Assembly: GCA_002319915.1 (NCBI GenBank)
Contig: DCFQ01000055.1
Coordinates: 1 to 13,748, forward strand
Source of the DNA: Bacteroidales bacterium UBA1800
GTDB taxonomy: Bacteria > Bacteroidota > Bacteroidia > Bacteroidales > VadinHA17
DNA: 13,748 nt
Reading direction: 5' to 3'
The notes below the pieces were generated by a model. The model worked only from the letters and a program-made list of their open reading frames with translations. It was not told the DNA's origin and made no database searches. How positions within the stretch are numbered: the stretch's first letter is position 1; each line of letters begins with the position of its first letter. Both the position numbers and the translations under genes were made by a program. This document shows positions 1 through 7,063 of the stretch, piece by piece.

Positions 1-474
1 ATAGATCGTGGCAATGTACAGTGCAGCAAAGAAAACTCCTACGACAAGGGCGAGTATTCCAAGAAAGAGTGCAAAGGATGCAGCAAAGGCAAAAAGAAAC
101 ATTAGGATAAGGTAAGGGATAAAATATCGCAATGCCCTTGCAGTGCTTCGAGGGAGGTTACTTTTGGGATCAATGGGGTTATAAAGGATATAGTACTGCA
201 TAATGGTGATGAAGAAAAGGCTGATGACCGACACCAGCACCAAAGGCCAGATAAACTCGCGCATCTTCATAAGCATCTCCTCCGGATCCGTGATTGATTG
301 CAGTTCCCGGAAATTGATTAGGCTTGAAGCATACTGGGTTATAAATGCCATCACCAGGGCAATCAGGAAGAGTGGGATAAACTTTTTTCTGTAGAAATCC
401 CACATCGAGCCCATCACACTGTCGATGGTGTGCCTTCCGTAAAGTGGGTGGCCTGAGAACTGTTCCATTATCAT
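1..474 (-). CDS. Integral membrane protein, 3' part beyond left edge
   Basis: The frame is open from an ATG at 474 to the window edge (158 codons, no stop), so the C-terminus lies outside. The protein begins MIMEQFSGHPLYGRHTI; the second ATG at 468 is an equally possible start and neither has a clear ribosome binding site. At least three hydrophobic segments are visible: about residues 30-48 (FIPLFLIALVMAFITQYAS), about 78-95 (WPLVLVSVISLFFITIMQ) and a long one near the cut end (FIPYLILMFLFAFAA onward). An amphipathic stretch with ITDPEEMLMKMREF lies between the first two. It is a multi-pass inner-membrane protein of no family I can name with confidence. It is the last gene of a four-gene minus-strand run and starts 55 bases after the DUF4180 gene. 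An overlapping ORF at 179-499 in another frame is Cys/His/Pro-rich and is a shadow of this one. Confidence 0.75.
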   Translation of the reverse strand, partial: MIMEQFSGHPLYGRHTIDSVMGSMWDFYRKKFIPLFLIALVMAFITQYASSLINFRELQSITDPEEMLMKMREFIWPLVLVSVISLFFITIMQYYILYNPIDPKSNLPRSTARALRYFIPYLILMFLFAFAASFALFLGILALVVGVFFAALYIATIY

Positions 475-529
475 TCCAGTAAGATTGTTTGCAGGCCAAA
501 AGTAATAATTAAATCTTATGGAAGCTGAT

Positions 530-901
530 TTATTGCCCCTTCCGACCGGAAAAATGCTTCAGTGCTTCTTCCTTAGACCCGACAAAGACAGTCCTTCCGG
601 TCCTGTTGCTTTCCCTTATGAAGTCCCTCAGGCTCTTGCCGGGATAGTTCCCGAAAGAACCCACAACAGCCAGGTACATCCGGTAATTTGAGAATTTCTG
701 CAGAATTTCACCGGCAATACGTGTCTTAAGATCGAAGAACCCGGAAGGCAGCTGCTCTTCATAGATTATGACAGACTGAGCGCCCGACTGCCCGGCATCG
801 GCCAATATATCAAGCATCTCGTCTGTGTCCGTGACTGCAGCTTCCCCCTTTGGAACCTCGGCAATGAGGCGGTCATTGAGGTGGATGATATTGAGAACCA
901 T
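530..901 (-). CDS. DUF4180 domain-containing protein
   Basis: This 123-residue protein consists of one DUF4180 domain. Landmarks are an N-terminal beta strand pair (NIIHLNDRLIAEV), a DTDEMLDILADA helix, a SVIIYEEQLPSGFFDLKT block and the strongly conserved RIAGEILQKFSNYRMYLAVVG stretch (about residues 62-82, a helix and a strand), then KSLRDFIRESNRTGRTVFV before the C-terminus. The fold of alternating strands and helices resembles STAS or SpoIIAA-like domains, but that is inference. The family has no established biochemical function. There is no signal peptide or membrane segment, so it is cytoplasmic. Its length matches the family, which is usually about 110-125 residues. It lies 75 bases downstream of the lipoprotein gene on the same strand and could be co-transcribed, though no shared function is evident. 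Confidence 0.88.
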   Translation of the reverse strand: MVLNIIHLNDRLIAEVPKGEAAVTDTDEMLDILADAGQSGAQSVIIYEEQLPSGFFDLKTRIAGEILQKFSNYRMYLAVVGSFGNYPGKSLRDFIRESNRTGRTVFVGSKEEALKHFSGRKGQ

Positions 902-976
902 ATTATTTACTCTGGAATTAGCCGGTTAAATAAGTCAAAATTTTCCGGATGACATGAAGCAAGTGTAGCGGAAGCT

Positions 977-1360
977 CTAATTTTTGCTAATCACGATTTT
1001 AACCCGCTCATCATTCAGGTTAAAGGCATCGCCTGATTTCCTGTATGGTAAAACATCCAGGATTTTTATGCGGTAATTACCTATATAAACAGGATTATGG
1101 GTATCGGAGTATAACTGGGCAAGGATATTCACAAGTACGACGCCATCAGACCCGGAAATAAAAATATCGGCATTGCCCGACCAGAGACACTCCAGATCAG
1201 CAGGGCAACGATAATCATGAATGCTGTCGATCCTGAAGTATGTATGGTAATCAAGATGATAGTTTTCGAGCGGCTGGATCGTGGTCTCCTTATTAAGCTC
1301 GAGCTTTGTGCATGAAGCCAGAAATACCCCTGCCGCCATAAAATATAAAAGTTTCTTCAT
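977..1360 (-). CDS. Small secreted lipoprotein with CP-x4-C-x-W-x-G motif
   Basis: I chose the ATG at 1360 (MKKLLYFMAAG) over the one at 1369, because it puts a typical short n-region directly before the hydrophobic core; the protein is then 127 residues. The signal peptide ends in the lipobox L14-A15-S16-C17, so Cys17 should be lipidated and the protein anchored to a membrane. The mature part has one recognisable motif, YRCPADLECLWSGNADI (residues 50-66). Its two cysteines (C52, C58) probably form a disulfide. Many small lipoproteins of Bacteroidota share a version of this CP-x4-C-x-W-x-G motif, with no known function. The rest is predicted mostly beta strand, ending NDERVKIVISKN. The gene is 88 bases from the UPF0316 gene upstream and 75 from the DUF4180 gene downstream. 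Confidence 0.8.
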   Translation of the reverse strand: MKKLLYFMAAGVFLASCTKLELNKETTIQPLENYHLDYHTYFRIDSIHDYRCPADLECLWSGNADIFISGSDGVVLVNILAQLYSDTHNPVYIGNYRIKILDVLPYRKSGDAFNLNDERVKIVISKN

Positions 1361-1448
1361 TGATGCCACGTAGCTTTAAAATATCTCGGTGCCGGAAAAT
1401 TCGCAGCACTGTGGGACTTGTAAAATGCTGCAAAATCCATGCCCTGTT

Positions 1449-2048
1449 TTATTTTCCTTTTCTCCAGTACTTCAGGATACCCGCAAATGGGATAACCGCT
1501 GATGAACGCCTCGGTCGAAATATACCCTCGTTCACAGCCTTAATATCCTCAATTGTAAAGAAGGCCCTGGGGTTGAACTCGTTAATTATTTCGAGCACCT
1601 TTTCAAGTTCGCTCCTGTTAACGATCGTGTAGATGAGACACACTTTTTCCTTGGCTCCGCTGGCTTCTATGGCAGTGGCTCCAAAACCTCCGCTGTTAAG
1701 GTTCTTTACAAGATCCATCCCCTTTTCATTTGTAAAAACCCTTATCATCTGGACCCCCATCGCCAGCTTTTCCTCTATTATCATTCCGACAAAATTACCT
1801 GTAGCGAATCCTGCCGCATAGGCGACGTAATACAAATAGTTGTCAAGGTTCTGCATTATCTTGCTGATGGCAGTTATCCAGATAAGCACCTCAAAAAACC
1901 CCAGTATCGGTGCAATGTTCCTCTTCCCCTTTGAAACGTATATTATCCTGATTGTGCCGATCGAAACATCGCATATCCTGGCCGTGAAAATCAGGAGCGG
2001 CAGGATGCCATATGTGAATAAACCGGAATTGAAGAATGAGTTTTCCAT
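1449..2048 (-). CDS. UPF0316 membrane protein (DUF5698 plus DUF2179)
   Basis: This 199-residue protein has the two-part UPF0316 layout. The N-terminal half holds about three transmembrane segments (residues about 12-32, 46-64 and 70-90). It contains the family signature around ARICDVSIGTIRIIYVSKGK (residues 24-43) and then APILGFFEVLIWITAI. The C-terminal half from about residue 95 is a soluble DUF2179 domain of alternating strands and helices, including GGFGATAIEASG and a TIVNRSELEKVLEIINEFNPRAFF block. A basic tail (KYWRKGK) closes it. DUF2179 domains also occur in YitT-type membrane proteins; ligand and function are unknown. The length matches the family. The gene is divergent from uxaC. 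A TATCTTTG element on the minus strand (2068-2075) sits where a -7 box would be. Confidence 0.9.
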   Translation of the reverse strand: MENSFFNSGLFTYGILPLLIFTARICDVSIGTIRIIYVSKGKRNIAPILGFFEVLIWITAISKIMQNLDNYLYYVAYAAGFATGNFVGMIIEEKLAMGVQMIRVFTNEKGMDLVKNLNSGGFGATAIEASGAKEKVCLIYTIVNRSELEKVLEIINEFNPRAFFTIEDIKAVNEGIFRPRRSSAVIPFAGILKYWRKGK

Positions 2049-2067
2049 TGCGAAGCTCTTTTGAGTT

Positions 2068-2075
2068 CAAAGATA
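2068..2075 (-). promoter_or_regulatory. Candidate -7 box for the UPF0316 gene
   Basis: On the minus strand the bases read TATCTTTG, a full match to the Bacteroidetes TAnnTTTG -7 consensus, 20 bases upstream of the ATG. No matching TTTG/TTG -33 element is found at the usual distance of about 19-21 bases, so this is a weak call. Confidence 0.3.
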
Positions 2076-2120
2076 GCAAAAGGTTAGGCAGGGGGAAGGA
2101 TTATGCAATTGTGCAATCGT

Positions 2121-2167
2121 GTCATAGCGAAGCGAAGACCCCGACCAACGCGTCGGGGCAATCTTGC
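2121..2167. repeat. REP-like palindromic intergenic element
   Basis: The element opens with GTCATAGCGAAGCGAAG and closes with CAATCTTG, around a hairpin whose 7-bp arms are CCCCGAC (2139-2145) and GTCGGGG (2152-2158) with a 6-base loop. The outer words resemble the dispersed GTCATTGCGA...GCAATCT elements found in intergenic regions of many environmental Bacteroidota. That resemblance is from memory; copy number in this genome cannot be judged from one window. It could also act as a transcript end or barrier between the divergent genes, but no T-run follows the hairpin. Confidence 0.55.
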
Positions 2168-2170
2168 TTT

Positions 2171-2202
2171 AACCAGCTAACCAGTTAACCAGTTAACCAA
2201 TC
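2171..2202. repeat. AACCAGTT octamer tandem repeat
   Basis: Four consecutive 8-base units read AACCAGCT, AACCAGTT, AACCAGTT and AACCAATC: two perfect copies flanked by copies with one and two changes. The array sits 4 bases after the REP-like element and about 100 bases before uxaC. It has no open frame and no evident regulatory meaning. Confidence 0.75.
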
Positions 2203-2216
2203 ATCCATTGTTTTCC

Positions 2217-2247
2217 TTGGCAAATCCGGAAGCTATTGCTAATTTCG
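2217..2247 (+). promoter_or_regulatory. Candidate promoter for uxaC
   Basis: A TTG at 2217-2219 lies 20 bases before TAATTTCG at 2240-2247. This fits the Bacteroidetes -33/-7 layout with one mismatch in the -7 box (C for the third T). It would give a leader of roughly 45 bases before the uxaC ATG. The match is short enough to arise by chance. Confidence 0.3.
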
Positions 2248-2300
2248 TTGGGACCTGCGGTTTGCAGCATTACACCTTTTAAACTCTTATTTCGATCTGC

Positions 2301-3710
2301 ATGAAAGCATACATAAATGAGGAGTTCCTCCTGGGAAACAATAAATCGAGAAGGCTTTACTTCGATTACTGTATCGGTCAGCCCATAATCGATTTTCACT
2401 GTCATCTCTCTCCGCGGGAGATCGCGGAGGATCGCATGTTCAACAACCTCACCGAAGCATGGCTCGAAGGTGATCATTACAAGTGGAGGGCAATGAGGTG
2501 GAACGGGATTCCCGAGCGCTTTTGCACCGGGAACGCTGATCCCAAGGATAAATTTGCCAGATGGGCTGAAACGGTACCGTTTACAATTGGCAACCCCCTT
2601 TATCACTGGACACATCTCGAACTTGCAAGGTATTTCGGAATTTATAAGCTCCTTTCACCGGCTACAGCCAGAAGGATTTACAATGAGGCATCGACAATGC
2701 TCAGGTCAGATGAGTTCAGTACCAGATCGCTGATAACAAAGATGAATGTCAGGCTGTTATGCACCACCGACGACCCGGCCGACTCTCTTGAGCATCACAG
2801 GTCGCTTAAAGATACCTTCAGAATACCTGTGCTTCCGGCATTTCGGACTGACAGTCTTGTAAGAATTGAGGACCCGGAAGTTTTCAGGTCATACCTTGAA
2901 AGGCTGGAGATCGCCTCCGGCATCACTATAACCAGCTTTGACTCCTTTCTGGAGGTAATCGATAAACGTCATGAATGGTTCCATGAGAATGGCTGCCGGC
3001 TCTCCGATACAGGTACAGAACGGTTTTATTTCGAGCCCTATACTGCAGAAGAATGCAAGCATATTCTCCTGAAGCTGCAGAATCTTGAAACGCTTTCCCC
3101 TACTGAGTCAGAAAAATTCAAATGTGCTGTCCTTCTTGAGGTGGCCAGGATGAACCATAAGAGAGGCTGGGTTCAACAATTTCACACCGGGGCGATAAGG
3201 AACAACAATTCCAGAATGTTCAGGCTGTCAGGGCCGGATACTGGATGGGACTCGGTCGGGTCTCCCGCTGATCTCAGGAGGATGTCGCGCTTTCTCGATG
3301 CTCTTGATGAATCCGGCCAGCTTGCAAAGACTATCCTGTATAACCTGAATCCTGCCGATAATGAGGCCGTTATCACAATGGCCGGCAATTTCAACGACGG
3401 ATCGGTACCAGCCAGGGTCCAGTACGGGGCAGCATGGTGGTTCCTCGATCAGAAGAACGGAATTGAACGGCATCTGAAAGACCTTGCATCACTTGGGCTG
3501 CTTCGACGGTTTGCAGGCATGGTAACGGATTCCCGGAGCTTCCTTTCCTACCCAAGGCATGAGTATTTCAGGAGGCTGCTTTGCAATTTTATCGGAGAAG
3601 AGATTGAGAAGGGAATAATCCCGGGAGACGAGGATCTCATCAGGCCCCTGATAGAAGGTATCATTTACCGGAATGCCATTGAATATTTTGGGTTTGCTGA
3701 CCACCTGTAA
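2301..3710 (+). CDS. uxaC: Uronate (glucuronate/galacturonate) isomerase UxaC
   Basis: UxaC converts D-glucuronate to D-fructuronate and D-galacturonate to D-tagaturonate, the first cytoplasmic step of hexuronate breakdown. The 469-residue length equals the usual size (about 470). The metal-binding H33-C-H35 motif sits in IIDFHCHLSPREIAED. Other blocks recalled from the E. coli enzyme are present in order: GDHYKWRAMRWNG, a TIGNPLYHWTHLELARYFGI block, CTTDDPADSLEHH, GWVQQFHTGAIRNNN, ILYNLNPADNE, WWFLDQKNGIERH and, near the C-terminus, TDSRSFLSYPRHEYFRRLLC. The ATG at 2301 gives the expected N-terminus (NEEFLLGNN); no Shine-Dalgarno precedes it. It is the first gene of the plus-strand hexuronate cluster, 116 bases before the SDR reductase, and may be transcribed separately because a better promoter lies before that gene. 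Confidence 0.97.
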   Translation: MKAYINEEFLLGNNKSRRLYFDYCIGQPIIDFHCHLSPREIAEDRMFNNLTEAWLEGDHYKWRAMRWNGIPERFCTGNADPKDKFARWAETVPFTIGNPLYHWTHLELARYFGIYKLLSPATARRIYNEASTMLRSDEFSTRSLITKMNVRLLCTTDDPADSLEHHRSLKDTFRIPVLPAFRTDSLVRIEDPEVFRSYLERLEIASGITITSFDSFLEVIDKRHEWFHENGCRLSDTGTERFYFEPYTAEECKHILLKLQNLETLSPTESEKFKCAVLLEVARMNHKRGWVQQFHTGAIRNNNSRMFRLSGPDTGWDSVGSPADLRRMSRFLDALDESGQLAKTILYNLNPADNEAVITMAGNFNDGSVPARVQYGAAWWFLDQKNGIERHLKDLASLGLLRRFAGMVTDSRSFLSYPRHEYFRRLLCNFIGEEIEKGIIPGDEDLIRPLIEGIIYRNAIEYFGFADHL

Positions 3711-3772
3711 ATACTCATGAACCAACAAACACTCTCAATTGTCCTTTTTGGGGACGGAAAATGTCTCAGTCC

Positions 3773-3803
3773 TTGGTATCGGTTGAGTATCTTTTTAAAT
3801 TTG
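3773..3803 (+). promoter_or_regulatory. Candidate promoter before the SDR reductase gene
   Basis: TTG at 3773-3775, a 20-base gap, then TAAATTTG at 3796-3803 match the Bacteroidetes -33 (TTTG/TTG) and -7 (TAnnTTTG) elements with correct spacing and a perfect -7 box. Transcription would start near 3810, giving a leader of about 15 bases before the ATG at 3827. This is the best promoter match I found in the window. It would drive the SDR gene and probably the genes behind it. Confidence 0.45.
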
Positions 3804-3826
3804 TGAAACAAGAGTCGGTTTAGAAA

Positions 3827-4669
3827 ATGGACGAATTTAATTTACAAAGAAAAGTTGCCGTCATTACCGGCGGGGCAGGGCTAATCTGTTCCGAAATGGC
3901 GATGGCGCTTGCATCACATGGGGTAAAGACAGCAATAATTGACCTTAATAAGGATGAGGCTGACCGGATTGCAATGGATATTGAGAGAAAGTACAGCATT
4001 CCTTCAATAGGGTTGTTTGCAGATGTCCTGAACAAGGCATCCCTCGAAGCCTCCAAGATGGTCATCAACCAGAAGCTCGGGTCAGTCGATATCCTTATAA
4101 ATGGTGCAGGTGGAAATTCGCCTTCCGCCACCACCAAGATTGAAACCATGGACCCCAGTGATGCCGATAATCCTGAGCTGACATTCTTTGGACTGAGGAT
4201 CGAGGGATTTGAAAAGGTCTTCGATCTCAATTTCATGGGGACATTGCTACCAACGATGGTCTATTCACTCGACATGGTGCGCCAGGGATCAGGGTCAATC
4301 ATCAACATTTCATCGATGAATTCGTTCAGGCCCCTTACAAAAATACCTGCCTATTCCGCCGCAAAAGCCGCTGTTAATAATTTCACACAATGGCTGGCAG
4401 TGCACTTTGGCAGGACAGGGGTCAGGGTAAATGCGATCGCGCCGGGATTCCTCCTTACGGAACAGAATAAGTTCCTCCTGATTGATGAAAAGACGGGAGC
4501 ACCAACCCCTAGATCGCAGAAGATAGTGGGGGGCACTCCCATGTACCGGTATGGTTCTCCCACGGAACTCACAGGTACGATGCTGTACCTGGCTTCCGAT
4601 ATGTCGACATTCGTGACGGGAGTGGTAATACCGGTCGACGGGGGATTCAATGCTTACAGCGGGGTATGA
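3827..4669 (+). CDS. uxuB: SDR-family D-fructuronate reductase (D-mannonate oxidoreductase)
   Basis: This 280-residue short-chain dehydrogenase most likely reduces D-fructuronate to D-mannonate with NADH. It has the nucleotide site TGGAGLIC (residues 14-21), Asp39 at the end of the second strand (favouring NAD over NADP), the NGAGG motif (92-96) typical of the mannonate/fructuronate subgroup in place of NNAG, and catalytic Ser163, Tyr176 and Lys180 (YSAAK). The C-terminal VIPVDGGFNAYSGV is the usual SDR ending. A 30-residue insertion after the NGAGG motif (about 98-127) fits this subgroup. The assignment resembles the SDR-type UxuB of Bacillus subtilis and the fructuronate reductase of Thermotoga, not the long-chain E. 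coli UxuB. Neighbours uxaC and uxaE support the role. Another keto-sugar-acid substrate cannot be excluded. Confidence 0.85.
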   Translation: MDEFNLQRKVAVITGGAGLICSEMAMALASHGVKTAIIDLNKDEADRIAMDIERKYSIPSIGLFADVLNKASLEASKMVINQKLGSVDILINGAGGNSPSATTKIETMDPSDADNPELTFFGLRIEGFEKVFDLNFMGTLLPTMVYSLDMVRQGSGSIINISSMNSFRPLTKIPAYSAAKAAVNNFTQWLAVHFGRTGVRVNAIAPGFLLTEQNKFLLIDEKTGAPTPRSQKIVGGTPMYRYGSPTELTGTMLYLASDMSTFVTGVVIPVDGGFNAYSGV

Positions 4670-4686
4670 AACTGCTCAGGAACGGG

Positions 4687-4728
4687 ACCGTATCACTGTA
4701 CGCGTAAACAGGTTATCCCCGTAACTGA
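4687..4728. promoter_or_regulatory. Possible operator cluster upstream of the LarA-like gene
   Basis: Three words, ACCGTAT (4687-4693), CGCGTAAAC (4701-4709) and CCGTAACTGA (4719-4728), recur in the opposite order at 11337-11393, ahead of another gene of the cluster. The last lies in an imperfect inverted pair, GTTAT-CCCC-GTAAC less one base (4712-4725). A shared transcription factor site is inferred from the repetition alone; no regulator gene is in the window. Confidence 0.3.
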
Positions 4729-4766
4729 TCATGAAGTTCAGATTTCATTAAAATAAACATCTCTCA

Positions 4767-6038
4767 ATGATATTTTACAGGTCAGGCTCGGAAACATCGG
4801 TCATTACACGGGAAGAAATGTCGGATGCAATATCCGGGTCGCTGCGGCAGATTGGCATCAGGAAAAAGGTTCTTGTTATCCCACCCGACTTCACGAGATT
4901 CCATTCGAGGGCGGGAGAATTAACCGCAATGATCTGCAGTTATTACAAAGAGAGGATATCAGACATCCTTCCGGCTCTTGGCACACATTCCCCAATGTCG
5001 CCGGAACAATTATCGGAAATGTTCAGGGGAGTCAAACCTGGCCTGTTTCGCATCCACAACTGGAGGAAAGATGTTGTTACGGCCGGTGTCGTCCCCGGGG
5101 AAATCATTTCGGAGTTGTCGGAAGGGAAGTTAAGTTATTCATGGCCTGCCCAGCTAAACAAACTGGTGCTTGAAGGCGGCCACGACCTTATCATATCGGT
5201 CGGCCAGGTTGTTCCGCACGAAGTGGCGGGGATGGCAAACTATAACAAGAACCTTTTCATCGGGACTGGAGGGGCCGAAAGCATTAACAAAAGTCATTTC
5301 CTGGGCGCGGTATACGGGATGGAAAGAATGATGGGGAAATCTGACACACCTGTAAGAAGGCTGCTCAATTACGCTTCTGCCAGCTTCATCCCCGGATTGT
5401 ACGTGTTGTATATCCATACGGTGATCGGCAATGACGAAAGAGGAAACCAGGTCATGAGGGGCCTCTTTATCGGGGATGACGAAATGGTTTTTACTGAAGC
5501 CGCGGAACTATCTGCCAGAGTGAATTTTACAGTCCTTGAAAAACCGCTTGAAAAGGTTGTCGTTATGCTCGACCCTTCAGAATACAAAAGCACCTGGCTG
5601 GGGAATAAGAGTATTTACCGCACCCGGATGGCCATGGCCTACGGTGGTGAACTGGTAGTTATCGCGCCGGGACTTAAGGAATTCGGGGAAGATCAGGAGA
5701 TCGACAGGCTCATAAGGAAATACGGGTACCGCGGTACCGGGAATACCCTCGAAATGATCGGTCATGATCAGGAACTCGCCGATAATCTGAGCGCTGCCGC
5801 CCACCTGATCCATGGCAGCACTGAAGGCAGGTTCTCGGTGATATATTGCCCTGGAAAACTCACAAGGGAAGAGATCGAATCGGTGAATTTCAGATATGCC
5901 GGACTGAAGGAAATCCTTATAAAATATGATCCGGCCAGGCTGAAAGAAGGCACAAACCTCCTCCCTGGTGGGGAAGAGATCTTCTTCATCTCAAATCCGG
6001 CCCTTGGATTATGGGCCTCAAAAGAGAGACTGACATGA
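4767..6038 (+). CDS. LarA-family nickel-pincer epimerase, probably D-mannonate/D-gluconate 2-epimerase
   Basis: This 423-residue protein belongs to the lactate racemase LarA family (DUF2088 N-terminal domain). These enzymes invert the carbon of 2-hydroxyacids using a nickel-pincer nucleotide made by LarB, LarC and LarE, none of which is in the window. The catalytic landmarks are all here: DFTR (41-44, counterpart of Arg75 in Lactobacillus plantarum LarA), LGTHSPM (His74, like His108), and PHEVAGMANYNK with His151 and Lys161, followed by His177. The spacing His-10-Lys-16-His matches His174, Lys184 and His200. Lys184 bonds the cofactor and His200 holds nickel. LarA homologues that epimerise gluconate at C2 have been reported. 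The position just behind a mannonate-forming reductase and upstream of gnd points to mannonate/gluconate interconversion. The substrate is inferred; the family is secure. It starts 97 bases after the SDR gene. Confidence 0.82.
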   Translation: MIFYRSGSETSVITREEMSDAISGSLRQIGIRKKVLVIPPDFTRFHSRAGELTAMICSYYKERISDILPALGTHSPMSPEQLSEMFRGVKPGLFRIHNWRKDVVTAGVVPGEIISELSEGKLSYSWPAQLNKLVLEGGHDLIISVGQVVPHEVAGMANYNKNLFIGTGGAESINKSHFLGAVYGMERMMGKSDTPVRRLLNYASASFIPGLYVLYIHTVIGNDERGNQVMRGLFIGDDEMVFTEAAELSARVNFTVLEKPLEKVVVMLDPSEYKSTWLGNKSIYRTRMAMAYGGELVVIAPGLKEFGEDQEIDRLIRKYGYRGTGNTLEMIGHDQELADNLSAAAHLIHGSTEGRFSVIYCPGKLTREEIESVNFRYAGLKEILIKYDPARLKEGTNLLPGGEEIFFISNPALGLWASKERLT

Positions 6039-7063
6039 TAAACTGGGGGATAATAGGCTGCGGTAAGGTGACGGAGCTGAAAAGCGGACCGGCCTTCAAT
6101 AAAGTGAATAATTCAAGGCTGGTTGCCGTAATGAGGCGAAATGCGGAACTCGCCGCTGATTATGCAAGGAGGCATAATGTCCCCAGGTATTATTCAGATG
6201 CCGGAAAGCTGATTGCCGACAAAGAGGTGAATGCTGTTTATATCGCCACACCCCCCGGGAGCCATAAGGAATATGCCCTGAGAGCCATGGAAGCAGGTAA
6301 GCCTGTCTATATCGAAAAACCAATGGCGCTGAACTACAGGGAATGCGTTGAGATCAACAAGGCCGCAGCCCACTGCGGGGTGCCTGTATTTGTCGCATAT
6401 TACAGGCGATCCCTTCCCGGATTCCTGAAAATAAGGGATCTGATCACCGACGGGACGATCGGGAGGATAAAGCTCGTTATGATCAGGCTATTCAAATCAC
6501 TATCGCCGGATGAGATCCGCGGATCCCTTCCCTGGAGGGTGATCCCGGAGTTTGCCGGAGCCGGGCATTTTTTTGACCTTGCATCTCATCAGCTTGATTA
6601 CCTTGATTTTCTGTTCGGTCCGGTCAGAAAGGTATCCTCCCTCGCACTCAACCAGAGCGGACTTTACCCGGCCGAAGATATCGTATCAGCCGGTTTCCTG
6701 TTCGACAACGGCATCCTGGCGACGGGAAACTGGTGCTTCAGCGTTCCTGAAAGCGCTTCCTGCGACACGATCGAGATCATCGGAGAAAAGGGCATTATAA
6801 GCACATCTACGTTCAGTTTCGATCCCATAGTGGTCAGGAACGGGGACGGAACAACCGAGTATAAAAACGAAAGACCCGAAAATATCCAGTTCTATCTTAT
6901 CGGGCAGATAGTGAGCTCCCTTTCGGGTTCAGGTGATAAGGTAGTCAGTACTGGAGCCACTGCTGCCAGGACGAGCCGGGTAATGGACAGGGTTGTGAGG
7001 GAGTATTACATAAGGCGTCAGGAAGAAGGCGTCAGGCGTGAGGAGAAAGGCGTGAGTGGTTAG
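6035..7063 (+). CDS. Gfo/Idh/MocA-family oxidoreductase
   Basis: I place the start at 6035, where ATG overlaps the TGA of the LarA-like gene (ATGA), suggesting translational coupling; an upstream in-frame ATG at 6011 would add eight residues before the Rossmann strand. The 342-residue protein has an N-terminal NAD(P) domain with GIIGCG (5-10), R34-R35 after the second strand (compatible with NADP), and the family hallmark EKP (94-96, with Lys95 the usual catalytic lysine). The C-terminal domain carries GAGHFFDLASHQLD (175-188), with Asp181 and His185 in the catalytic positions. Substrate is unknown; relatives act on sugars, anhydrosugars, inositols and sugar acids. Tight linkage suggests a sugar-acid substrate. 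The last 16 or so residues (RRQEEGVRREEKGVSG) are coded by short GGCGTSAGG repeats and look like an extension of a normal C-terminus. Confidence 0.9.
   Translation: MINWGIIGCGKVTELKSGPAFNKVNNSRLVAVMRRNAELAADYARRHNVPRYYSDAGKLIADKEVNAVYIATPPGSHKEYALRAMEAGKPVYIEKPMALNYRECVEINKAAAHCGVPVFVAYYRRSLPGFLKIRDLITDGTIGRIKLVMIRLFKSLSPDEIRGSLPWRVIPEFAGAGHFFDLASHQLDYLDFLFGPVRKVSSLALNQSGLYPAEDIVSAGFLFDNGILATGNWCFSVPESASCDTIEIIGEKGIISTSTFSFDPIVVRNGDGTTEYKNERPENIQFYLIGQIVSSLSGSGDKVVSTGATAARTSRVMDRVVREYYIRRQEEGVRREEKGVSG
7014..7057. repeat. GGCGTSAGG imperfect repeat at the 3' end of the oxidoreductase gene
   Basis: Four related 9-base words occur at 7014-7022 and 7028-7036 (GGCGTCAGG), 7035-7043 (GGCGTGAGG) and 7049-7057 (GGCGTGAGT). 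They lie inside the last codons of the Gfo/Idh/MocA gene and run straight into the heptamer array that follows, so the coding end appears to have been built from, or invaded by, repeat DNA. Confidence 0.65.

Noticed and set aside
179..499. Minus-strand ORF rich in Cys, His and Pro
   Set aside because: It is a frame shadow of the membrane protein that reads from 474 to the left edge, which has a far more natural composition and clear hydrophobic segments.
3741..3755. Small GTCC/GGAC hairpin after uxaC
   Set aside because: A 4-bp stem is too weak to call a terminator.
3866..3889. Cys21 in place of the last glycine of the SDR nucleotide motif (TGGAGLIC)
   Set aside because: I recall the same cysteine in other Bacteroidota members of this SDR subgroup (TGG-x-G-x-x-C), so it is probably a subgroup trait and not damage.
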